This document shows positions 1-5,026 of a DNA stretch of 5,026 bases, in pieces. Source of the stretch: an uncultured Halieaceae bacterium (GTDB lineage: Bacteria; Pseudomonadota; Gammaproteobacteria; Pseudomonadales; Halieaceae); the NCBI GenBank assembly GCA_938045215.1, contig CALINF010000129.1, positions 1 through 5,026 on the forward strand, in the 5' to 3' direction. The notes under the pieces are model-generated. The model was not told the origin of the DNA, did not search any database, and saw only the letters and a list, made by a program, of their open reading frames with translations. Numbering within the stretch: position 1 is the first letter of the stretch; every line of letters begins with the position of its first letter. Position numbers and translations under genes: made by a program.

Positions 1-437
1 CGCTGAGCGAAAACAGCCTGTACGTCAGTAACCCGGTTGTGTTCTACGCAAACCCGGGCACTGCTACAAGCTCAAACCGGGCTCCCCCTCGCTTACGCTT
101 GCAGCTGAACGTGCAGTCGCTACGCCGTCAGGCAGACAACACCCTAAAAGCCAGCGCACCCGGGCAAGCTGAGGTGTCAGGGGAGCTGGGATTTGACGCC
201 ATTACCCGGCAGATTCTATTGATCAACCCCAGCATTGACCGCCTGGAACTTGGCTCAGGCGATCCCGACAGACGGGCGTTTCGCGCGGAACTGGACAAGC
301 AATGGGACGAGCAGGTGACCAATCCAATGCGAATCGACCTCCCACCGCATCCTTATCTGATACCGTTCAGGCAAGGCATAAAAGACATCCGACTGGATGA
401 CCAGCAAGGTATTGTAGTGGAAGTTTTGTTCGAATAG
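1..437 (+). CDS. YceB/DUF1439-like protein, 3' part
   Basis: The gene enters from the left edge; the first complete codon is at position 3 and the frame stays open to a TAG at 435-437, giving about 144 visible residues. A GTG at 39-41 could be read as a start, but open frame continues to the edge and no Shine-Dalgarno precedes it, so I treat the gene as 5'-truncated by the window. The visible part alternates beta-like stretches (LRLQLNVQ, AEVSGELGF, QILLINPSIDRLEL) with a helical segment (RAFRAELDKQWDEQV) and ends in GIKDIRLDDQQGIVVEVLFE. This order resembles, from memory, the C-terminal half of E. coli YceB (DUF1439), a lipoprotein of unknown role. The signal peptide and lipobox that would confirm it lie outside. 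No catalytic motif is visible. The gene is convergent with the beta-barrel gene downstream. The family assignment is tentative; that it is a real gene is likely. Confidence 0.55.
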   Translation, partial: LSENSLYVSNPVVFYANPGTATSSNRAPPRLRLQLNVQSLRRQADNTLKASAPGQAEVSGELGFDAITRQILLINPSIDRLELGSGDPDRRAFRAELDKQWDEQVTNPMRIDLPPHPYLIPFRQGIKDIRLDDQQGIVVEVLFE

Positions 438-502
438 CGCGATCAGGGAGTCGTGGAGCAGAGAATCAATGGCCGGCAACAGGTAGCTTAATGACCCCGG
501 CT

Positions 503-539
503 GCCGACCACTCAAAGGCTATTACATGTAGTGGCTGGC
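503..539. terminator. Imperfect hairpin between convergent genes
   Basis: Arms GCCGACCACT (503-512) and AGTGGCTGGC (530-539) pair over ten positions with one mismatch and one G-T wobble around a 17-base loop. It lies in the 115-base gap between the plus-strand gene ending at 437 and the minus-strand gene ending at 553, where a terminator would be expected. On the plus strand it is followed only by a short T-rich TTGTTG, and on the minus strand by no T tract, so it is not a classical intrinsic terminator. Nothing else recognisable is in this gap. Confidence 0.3.
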
Positions 540-552
540 TTGTTGACCTGAA

Positions 553-1080
553 TTAGAAATCAAGGCGAATTCCAACGCCTACCATCTCGGAATCAACCTC
601 TGTATCAAACACCAGGTATTCTACATAGATATCAATGGTGTCAAGAATGTCAAAGGCGAAGCCGGCACCGCCAAATGCTTCCTCACCATCATAGTCATCC
701 TTACTACCAAAAGTATCAACGTCAACGCTAACAGACGCCACACCTGCTTTGGCATAGATTTCGAAGAAGGGTCCAATCGGTAGATAAGCAACGCCAGCCA
801 GCGTTACGGCAGACGCATCAACATCATAATTGCTGCCACTATAATCACCAAGGTCGTAGTACCCCAACTCAGCAGACAACATCAAAAGGTTCGTGTCCAG
901 AAACTGGTAACCGAGAAACCCGGCTGGGACGTAATCATCGTCATCGAACTCGTCGATGCTCATATCAGTTTTGTAAGCGCCAGCGCCAATATAGAAGCCA
1001 TCTGCATTTGCATTCGCCACAAACAAAGCAGCGCAGGCAATAAGTCCGATCCCGCGAATCATTTGAAAAAGTGTTTTCAT
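553..1080 (-). CDS. Small outer-membrane beta-barrel protein
   Basis: Encodes 175 residues with a Sec signal peptide (basic start with K2 and R9, hydrophobic 11-22, ANA cleavage site at 24-26), so the mature chain begins at about D27. The mature part shows about eight amphipathic strands (roughly 29-38, 50-60, 66-76, 86-99, 105-120, 133-145, 147-160, 162-175) rich in alternating Gly/aromatic/aliphatic residues, and ends in GVGIRLDF, a C-terminal Phe beta-signal of the kind recognised by the BAM complex. Length and pattern fit the OmpA/OmpX-like eight-stranded porin-family barrel (PF13505-type). Its specific role cannot be told; there is no peptidoglycan-binding domain. The mature protein is strikingly acidic: 31 Asp/Glu against 4 Lys/Arg, with clusters at 43-49 and 128-134 in probable surface loops. 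The ATG has a good ribosome binding site. GC by hand count is lower (about 48%) than in the neighbouring permease gene. Confidence 0.85.
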   Translation of the reverse strand: MKTLFQMIRGIGLIACAALFVANANADGFYIGAGAYKTDMSIDEFDDDDYVPAGFLGYQFLDTNLLMLSAELGYYDLGDYSGSNYDVDASAVTLAGVAYLPIGPFFEIYAKAGVASVSVDVDTFGSKDDYDGEEAFGGAGFAFDILDTIDIYVEYLVFDTEVDSEMVGVGIRLDF

Positions 1081-1086
1081 TTTCTA

Positions 1087-1093
1087 CTCCACC
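1087..1093 (-). promoter_or_regulatory. Ribosome binding site of barrel gene
   Basis: Minus-strand GGTGGAG ends six bases before the ATG at 1078-1080, a standard Shine-Dalgarno spacing. It supports this ATG, which also places the signal peptide at the very N terminus, as the true start. Confidence 0.7.
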
Positions 1094-1106
1094 CAATATC
1101 AGAGAA

Positions 1107-1136
1107 TCTATACTCTTGAAGAATACAGCATTCCAA
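1107..1136 (-). promoter_or_regulatory. Weak sigma70-type promoter candidate for barrel gene
   Basis: On the minus strand TTGGAA (1131-1136) and TATAGA (1107-1112) are separated by 18 bases; each matches four of six consensus bases. The -10 element lies 26 bases upstream of the ATG, leaving a short leader that includes the ribosome binding site. The surrounding DNA is AT-rich compared with the coding regions. Other AT-rich hexamers nearby could serve as well, so the exact assignment is uncertain. Confidence 0.3.
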
Positions 1137-1153
1137 CGACGATCATGCTAGAC

Positions 1154-1183
1154 AAAAGCGTGGATATTCCCCAAATATGCCGC
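1154..1183 (-). terminator. Possible weak terminator after AEC permease
   Basis: Read on the minus strand, GCG-GC-ATATT, a TGGGG loop, then AATAT-CCA-CGC form an interrupted stem (five A-T pairs, an isolated G-C pair and three outer G-C pairs with mismatches), directly followed by TTTT (1154-1157). It sits about 60 bases past the permease stop and upstream of the barrel gene promoter region, the right place for a terminator. The stem is imperfect and AT-rich at its core, so confidence is low. Confidence 0.25.
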
Positions 1184-1241
1184 GAGTAAGACTGGATCAG
1201 ATCAATCCAACTCACCACCAACTCCCGATAACACGGGGTGA

Positions 1242-2195
1242 CTAAACAGGCTGACCAACCAGACCCACATACAGCAGCACCAGAAACCCGAGCGTTACCG
1301 TTACCATCGACGCGAGCGTGGTTGTCACGATCATATTTGCAGCCAGACTTCCATCACCCCGCGCCGCAACCACCATGACAAAGCTTGCCGTGGCAACCGG
1401 TGACGACAGCAGCAAGAAAATGACGCCCAGGGGCTCTCCTGTTACGCCTAGCGCCAGACAGGTCCCCAGAAGGAGCGCGGGTGCAACCAGCAGTCGCCAT
1501 ACGACTGCTTCTGTCACCAGAACCCTGCCTGCTCTCAGTGCTGAAAAACGCATCGATGCCCCAACGCACATCAGCATCATCGGTAACAGTAGTGTCGATA
1601 AAAGAGCGGATACCTTAAAAACAGGCGCAGGAACAGTCAAAGGCACAACTGCGGCCAGCACGCCCGCCGAGATACCCAGGATTAACGGATTGCGCGCAAT
1701 GCCCACAAACATCGATCGGACCGATGTTTGCGAGCCCAGAGTCGTATTCAACACCCATACGGCGATCACGTTGTAGAGCAGCGTGAGAACAGCTATCGGA
1801 AGCGCCGCAAGCACAGCGCCACGTTCGCCATAAGCCGATACGCTTAAGGCCAACCCGACAATCGCAAGATTGGAGCGAAAAGCGGCCTGCACAAACAGAC
1901 CCCGATGCGCTTGTGGATGTTGGCGCAAGATACTGTAAGCCCAGCTGCAAGCGGCGACCAGAAACGTGGTAATGATTCCAGCCAGCAGATAGCGCGCACC
2001 AGCTGCTGCGCCATAATCAACTCGCGCAGCGCCAGCAAACAGTAACACCGGTAAGCCGTAGTTGAAGGATAGTCGTGAGAAGACCTCTACCCAATCATCG
2101 CGCAGAATCCCAGAACGGCGTAGACCCAGCCCCAGCATCACCCAGCCGAAGGTGGGCAGCGACACTGCCAGCGCAGTAACTAACACTGGCCACAC
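1242..2195 (-). CDS. AEC-family (auxin efflux carrier-like) permease
   Basis: Encodes 317 residues, the usual length for bacterial AEC transporters (PF03547 type), inner-membrane secondary carriers that move organic anions such as malate or malonate; the substrate here is not evident. About ten membrane segments can be placed (near 3-25, 40-59, 68-90, 107-122, 126-149, 171-187, 195-214, 226-250, 256-278, 286-312) in two halves of five. Family-typical stretches are FSRLSFNYGLPVLLF (39-53), FRSNLAIVGLAL with GERG (106-126), ARNPLILGISAGVL (167-180), LLPMMLMCVGASM (203-215) and the Pro-containing LSSPVATASFVM (263-274) leading to a segment with small and hydroxyl residues. The start is a GTG with no clear Shine-Dalgarno; the frame cannot extend past the SDR gene's TAG ten codons upstream, and the first membrane segment begins at once, which fits the family. 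It lies 30 bases behind the SDR gene and is probably translated from the same mRNA, perhaps by coupling. Confidence 0.88.
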   Translation of the reverse strand: MWPVLVTALAVSLPTFGWVMLGLGLRRSGILRDDWVEVFSRLSFNYGLPVLLFAGAARVDYGAAAGARYLLAGIITTFLVAACSWAYSILRQHPQAHRGLFVQAAFRSNLAIVGLALSVSAYGERGAVLAALPIAVLTLLYNVIAVWVLNTTLGSQTSVRSMFVGIARNPLILGISAGVLAAVVPLTVPAPVFKVSALLSTLLLPMMLMCVGASMRFSALRAGRVLVTEAVVWRLLVAPALLLGTCLALGVTGEPLGVIFLLLSSPVATASFVMVVAARGDGSLAANMIVTTTLASMVTVTLGFLVLLYVGLVGQPV

Positions 2196-2225
2196 ACAAC
2201 GTGACGCTCGCGTTAACTGGTCAGG

Positions 2226-2975
2226 CTACCAGGGGAGCATCTCACCATTGTAATTATAGAACTTGCCGGTATCGTCGATCGTTAAGCCATCGATAACACC
2301 CAACATACCCGCAATGCTTTCAGACGTCGTCAATGTCGCTCCGGCTCCACCCATGTCAGTTTGAACCCAGCCCGGGTGCATAACAATACTGGTGAAGCCC
2401 TGCGGCGCGAGCTCTACGCTCATAATCTTGTTGATCTGATTCAATGCGGTTTTGCTCGTACGGTAGGAATACATTCCTCCGTCCGACAGCTCAATACTTC
2501 CCAGCCGAGAAGTGATGTGAACGATAGTTTTTTTCTTGCCCGCCTGCAGGTTGGGAAACAGCGCTTGCGTCACACGCAGCGGTCCCAAACTATTCACCTG
2601 AAAAGTACGCTCCATTGCGTCGTAGTCGACTGTTTCCAGCGAAGAATCACCACGCGCAGCCATGCCGGCATTATTGATCAATAGATCGATGGACACTCCC
2701 GCCAGCCGCTCCGCCAGCGCATCGACACTTGATTGACTGGCAACATCGAGTTGCTCAACTTGAGCCCCGGTTGCTTTAAGCTGCGTTGCCTGTCCGGGTT
2801 TTCTGGCAGTACCAATCACTGTATAGCCTTTGCTCTGTAGCTGCTGAACAAACTCCAGCCCAAGACCGCGGTTTGCCCCGGTCACAAGAACAGTACCCAT
2901 ACTCTCTGCCTTTGCGACACCGGCCAGTGAGAGACTAACCAGCGCTACCGCCATTAATGATGTCCACAAATTCAT
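2226..2975 (-). CDS. Short-chain dehydrogenase/reductase with N-terminal signal-like segment
   Basis: A 249-residue classical SDR with a Rossmann fold, of the C-factor/CsgA- or sniffer-like type by its TGANRGLGLEF opening and HPGWVQTDMGG. Visible motifs: TGANRGLG cofactor loop (32-39), NNAG (101-104), conserved Asn128, active-site Ser156 (in ITSRLGS) and YRTSK with Tyr171/Lys175. TAR after the second strand (Arg58) suggests NADP(H). The substrate is unknown. Before the domain stands a hydrophobic segment ending in an AKA cleavage-like site (about 1-23), which is unusual for an SDR. I chose the ATG at 2975 because GAGGA lies eight bases upstream. Alternatives are the ATG at 2990 (adds MRISG, giving the signal a basic residue, but has no Shine-Dalgarno), a GTG at 3074 directly after the MBL stop (282 residues), and the ATG at 2900 (MGTVLVTG, a typical cytoplasmic SDR start). 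It follows the MBL gene and precedes the permease gene. Confidence 0.88.
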   Translation of the reverse strand: MNLWTSLMAVALVSLSLAGVAKAESMGTVLVTGANRGLGLEFVQQLQSKGYTVIGTARKPGQATQLKATGAQVEQLDVASQSSVDALAERLAGVSIDLLINNAGMAARGDSSLETVDYDAMERTFQVNSLGPLRVTQALFPNLQAGKKKTIVHITSRLGSIELSDGGMYSYRTSKTALNQINKIMSVELAPQGFTSIVMHPGWVQTDMGGAGATLTTSESIAGMLGVIDGLTIDDTGKFYNYNGEMLPW

Positions 2976-2983
2976 TCCTGAAA

Positions 2984-2988
2984 TCCTC
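2984..2988 (-). promoter_or_regulatory. Ribosome binding site deciding the SDR start
   Basis: Minus-strand GAGGA ends eight bases before the ATG at 2973-2975. It is the strongest Shine-Dalgarno near any candidate start of the SDR gene and favours a product that includes the signal-like segment. It overlaps the first codons of the alternative start at 2990, so the two starts would be mutually exclusive choices for a ribosome. Confidence 0.55.
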
Positions 2989-3018
2989 ATCGTGAGTTGA
3001 TAAATACACAGCGCATCT

Positions 3019-3038
3019 CTGCACACTATACAGTGCAG
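3019..3038. promoter_or_regulatory. Interrupted palindrome, candidate operator
   Basis: Arms CTGCAC (3019-3024) and GTGCAG (3033-3038) are perfect inverted repeats around an eight-base AT-containing centre; a shifted register CACT/AGTG with a four-base centre is also possible. It lies 43 bases upstream of the SDR start, in the only non-coding gap between the MBL and SDR genes. On the minus strand the centre contains TATAGT, one base off a -10 hexamer, but no good -35 lies at the right distance. No T tract follows, so a terminator is unlikely. Size and symmetry fit a dimeric repressor site; the regulator is not in the window. Confidence 0.35.
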
Positions 3039-3074
3039 GGTTAGAGTCCGGGGATGGGTAACCCGCCGTCCCAC

Positions 3075-3833
3075 TTAAAGTGATAGCCAACCAAACCCTT
3101 CACCCTGGCCCGCCCACACAACCTTATTCTGGTCCAGGCCGTCCACTTCAGCGAGCGCCGCGGCAGCTTTCTCTACACAATTGTTGTTCTGCGAAATATG
3201 CGCCACCACCAGATGCTGCAATCGTGAGACATCCAACTGCTTTAGCAAATCAACGGCTTGCTCATTATTCAGATGGCCCCAATCTCCGCTCACCCGGTGC
3301 TTGAGTGAAGCTGGATAGTCGCCACCAAAAAGCATATCGACATCGTGATTGAACTCAAGCAGCAGCGCGTCGCAATCTGAATAGCTCTCGACGATATGAG
3401 GCGTGATACTACCAAGATCGGTTAGCACACCCACTGATCCGCGCGGTCCGCTGAGCCTGTACTGACAGGGCTCACGTGCATCATGGGGCACTGCAATCGC
3501 CTCGACCTGCAGCGTGCCTACAGCAAAGGAATCGCCCGGCGCAATACAGCGAAACTCAAAACAGTTCTCCACCCGCCCTGTGCTGGCTGTGCCGTGGGTC
3601 ATGTAGACCGGGGTCTGATACTTGCGAGAGAATGCGGCCACACCAGCACTGTGGTCGGAATGCTCGTGTGTCACCAGAATCGCGTCCAACCGATGCGGAT
3701 CCACTTCGAGTAACTGCATACGACGGGTGGTCTCACGCGCAGAGAAACCACAGTCGATCATCACCACCGTCTCGCCTTGAGCGACCAATGTGGCATTACC
3801 CTTACTGCCGCTGCCAAGCGACGCAAAGCGCAC
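3075..3833 (-). CDS. MBL-fold metallo-hydrolase, YycJ/WalJ-like
   Basis: A 252-residue metallo-beta-lactamase-fold enzyme of the type found beside dapA-bamC and related to YycJ/WalJ. The N terminus MRFASLGSGSKGN with IDCGFS (26-31) is typical of that group. Metal ligands visible: HEHSDH (56-61, the HxHxDH motif), His117 (VPHDA), Asp139 (LTDLG) and probably His212 in AHISQNNN; GHLNN (186-190) and EFNHD (160-164) are further family-like stretches. Such enzymes usually bind two zinc or manganese ions and hydrolyse phosphoesters, and a nuclease role has been proposed for the Bacillus relatives; the substrate here cannot be told. There is no signal peptide, so it is cytoplasmic. The start is a GTG that shares one base with the bamC stop (TAGTG), indicating translational coupling; an AAGGG lies about 12 bases upstream inside bamC. 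The length is normal and the metal site looks intact. Confidence 0.9.
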   Translation of the reverse strand: MRFASLGSGSKGNATLVAQGETVVMIDCGFSARETTRRMQLLEVDPHRLDAILVTHEHSDHSAGVAAFSRKYQTPVYMTHGTASTGRVENCFEFRCIAPGDSFAVGTLQVEAIAVPHDAREPCQYRLSGPRGSVGVLTDLGSITPHIVESYSDCDALLLEFNHDVDMLFGGDYPASLKHRVSGDWGHLNNEQAVDLLKQLDVSRLQHLVVAHISQNNNCVEKAAAALAEVDGLDQNKVVWAGQGEGFGWLSL

Positions 3834-4891
3834 TAGTTTATGTTGCCCTTGATCGCCGACAACAACGCCTGCTCCTGTCGCTTCTCGTAGTCGGGAATAT
3901 CGCCGACCGGATCGAGAGTAATGTTCACCACATCATCTGCCTTCTCGGTCATTTCAACCTTAAAGTTGGAACCAATGAGGGGGTTATCGTCGTCGCCATC
4001 ACCGAACCAATCGAACCAGCCACCCTCTTCCTCTGCATTAGGGCCGCGGAAAGTTACAAAATAGAGCCCAGCGCTGCGGTCTCGATCAGTAATTTCAAAG
4101 TGAGATCGCTCAAGCGCTCGTGCCAGCGACGCCCAGGCGCGCTCGGAGGAAAGCCCCAGGCTGATATAGGTTTTACCCTCGGTTGTTTCCTGCAGGGTGA
4201 TACGTCCAGTGGCGCTGATCGCCTGATCAGCAATCATCGACACCGGTGCGGAATCTGTACTATTGGCAATGTACTGCGCCAGAGATTGCAGCATTTCGCT
4301 TTCCTGCTCCAGATCGTCGGAGCTGTCGGGCCAACTGTTGATGTCGCCAGCTTGATTCATCTGTAACACGTGCAGTTCGCTGGTACCGCGCTGTACGCCG
4401 CGCTCTATGCGATAGCGAAACCGCGATGCCATAGGCTTTCCTTCCAGTTGCAACCAACCGGATTCCAAAATACCGGAGCGGGCATCCACACGCACTATCT
4501 GGATCCCCGCAGCCGACAGAAAGCTGCGCACCTGTGGCCATAGCTGTCCCGGTGCCTCTTCTACCAGAACCCAACTATCATCCGCCAGGCGCTGGATTCG
4601 CACAAAATCCTCTCCGGCACCCGCTACCAGAGGAGTCGGTCTGGGAACTTCAAACTCCCCTGCCAGCACAACGTCTTCCTCAATGTTCGGTATTGGGAAG
4701 GCCTCCTGCATACGGCCCGCATCCTTACCCTGCGGCACTTTCATCACCGGCAGTTCGGGTGAGTTCTTGTAGTCATCGGCTTTGCTGGGAAACAGGCCAT
4801 CGTTACCAAACAGGTAACTACAGCCAGAAACCGCGCCGCACAGCAGCGACAAGAGAGTGATGCGTACCAGGTATTGAATAATAGATGTCAT
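3833..4891 (-). CDS. bamC: Outer-membrane assembly lipoprotein BamC
   Basis: A 352-residue lipoprotein (older name NlpB, NlpB/DapX family), an accessory part of the BAM complex that inserts beta-barrel proteins into the outer membrane. The signal peptide ends in the lipobox VSGC, with lipidated Cys24. Next comes an extended, Pro-rich segment (about 25-95) containing DDYKNSPELPVMKVPQGKD (39-57), the conserved unstructured stretch that in E. coli binds BamD. Two helix-grip domains follow, about 98-215 (starting near VRIQRLADDSWVLVEEAPGQ) and about 225-352 (ISATGRITLQ, then LGLSSERAWASLARALE). An acidic, Trp/Phe-bearing insert at about 288-306 (AEEEGGWFDWFGDGDDD) sits in the second domain. The ATG overlaps the dapA stop as ATGA; a GGAGG lies 13 bases upstream inside dapA. 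Position behind dapA is the classical one for this gene and supports the name. Confidence 0.93.
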   Translation of the reverse strand: MTSIIQYLVRITLLSLLCGAVSGCSYLFGNDGLFPSKADDYKNSPELPVMKVPQGKDAGRMQEAFPIPNIEEDVVLAGEFEVPRPTPLVAGAGEDFVRIQRLADDSWVLVEEAPGQLWPQVRSFLSAAGIQIVRVDARSGILESGWLQLEGKPMASRFRYRIERGVQRGTSELHVLQMNQAGDINSWPDSSDDLEQESEMLQSLAQYIANSTDSAPVSMIADQAISATGRITLQETTEGKTYISLGLSSERAWASLARALERSHFEITDRDRSAGLYFVTFRGPNAEEEGGWFDWFGDGDDDNPLIGSNFKVEMTEKADDVVNITLDPVGDIPDYEKRQEQALLSAIKGNIN

Positions 4892-5026
4892 TCGGGTGTT
4901 ACCGCCTCCAGTGCGGCAGTTACTTCGGCGTGAAATCGTTCATCCAACTCTGTCAACGGCAGGCGCAGACCCGGCCCGATGACTCCCATCTGGGCCAACG
5001 CCCATTTCACCGGGATTGGATTGGAT
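4888..5026 (-). CDS. dapA: 4-hydroxy-tetrahydrodipicolinate synthase, C-terminal end
   Basis: Only the last 45 codons and the TGA stop (4888-4890) are inside the window; the gene runs off the right edge. The reading is SNPIPVKWALAQMGVIGPG, then LRLPLTELDE and a helix ending AVTPE. NPIPVKWAL and the LRLPLT stretch are characteristic of the DapA C terminus. DapA condenses pyruvate with aspartate semialdehyde in the cytoplasm, the first committed step to diaminopimelate and lysine. The Schiff-base lysine and active-site tyrosines are outside the window, so integrity cannot be judged. Its stop overlaps the bamC start by an ATGA, so the two are co-translated. Confidence 0.92.
   Translation of the reverse strand, partial: SNPIPVKWALAQMGVIGPGLRLPLTELDERFHAEVTAALEAVTPE

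Noticed and set aside
255..515. Minus-strand open frame of 86 codons overlapping the end of the first gene
   Set aside because: It mostly overlaps the coding frame of the plus-strand gene, lacks recognisable domains and has no supporting start signal.
1033..1045. Lipobox-like LIAC in the barrel protein signal peptide
   Set aside because: The hydrophobic core continues past this Cys (AALFVA) and a good signal peptidase I site (ANA) follows, so a lipoprotein is unlikely for an integral barrel.
1318..1776. Plus-strand open frame of 152 codons inside the permease gene
   Set aside because: It is antisense to clear AEC membrane segments; its Thr/Ala/Arg-rich product is what the opposite strand of such a gene gives.
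3041..3074. Possible terminator directly after the MBL gene (GGGTTACCC and GGGA/TCCC pairing)
   Set aside because: The stems are only three to four pairs and no T tract follows on the minus strand.
3476..4366. Long plus-strand open frame of 296 codons across the bamC/MBL junction
   Set aside because: It is antisense to two well-supported genes, has a low-complexity Arg/Pro/Ser/His/Cys-rich composition without family-like motifs, and lacks a clear ribosome binding site.
5010..5026. Tandem GGATT-type repeat at the right edge
   Set aside because: It is explained by the dapA codons for SNPIP and is too short to be a repeat element.
1..5026. CRISPR array, tRNA/rRNA gene, insertion sequence or phage genes
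   Set aside because: I saw no spaced direct repeats, no tRNA-like cloverleaf, and no transposase, integrase or phage-type product in any frame; coding regions account for most of the window.

Overview
The window looks like a chromosomal stretch of a gammaproteobacterium. The evidence is a compact minus-strand string at the right end, dapA (C-terminal end only) - bamC - metallo-beta-lactamase-fold hydrolase. BamC is largely restricted to Beta/Gammaproteobacteria, and dapA-bamC-MBL order is the one I know from Pseudomonas (where purC follows). Base composition is moderate, roughly 48-60% GC by hand counts of single lines. I cannot name the genus; a marine or free-living lineage is a guess, based partly on the very acidic outer-membrane protein.

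Layout, left to right. Positions 1-437 (+) hold the 3' part of a gene whose product resembles the YceB/DUF1439 lipoprotein type. It converges on a minus-strand gene at 553-1080 for a small outer-membrane beta-barrel protein; the 115-base gap carries an imperfect hairpin. Behind the barrel gene's start is a 161-base gap with its ribosome binding site, a weak promoter candidate and a weak terminator candidate for the gene upstream. Then, still on the minus strand, come an AEC-family (auxin efflux carrier-type) permease (1242-2195) and a short-chain dehydrogenase/reductase (SDR, 2226-2975). A 99-base gap with an interrupted palindrome separates these from the MBL hydrolase (3075-3833), bamC (3833-4891) and dapA (4888-5026, running off the edge).

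In transcription order on the minus strand the reading is dapA > bamC > MBL > SDR > AEC permease > beta-barrel. dapA/bamC overlap by an ATGA and bamC/MBL by a TAGTG, so these three are almost certainly one translationally coupled operon joining lysine/peptidoglycan-precursor synthesis, outer-membrane protein assembly and a hydrolase. SDR and permease are 30 bases apart and probably co-transcribed; whether they are read from the dapA operon or from their own promoter near the palindrome is open. The barrel gene is probably a separate unit.

I do not see an evidently new multi-gene system. The most interesting points are an SDR enzyme that appears to carry an export signal (with a plausible internal start that would remove it), the palindrome in front of it, the in-frame single-stop junction between the SDR and permease genes, and the unusually acidic barrel protein in a lower-GC gene.
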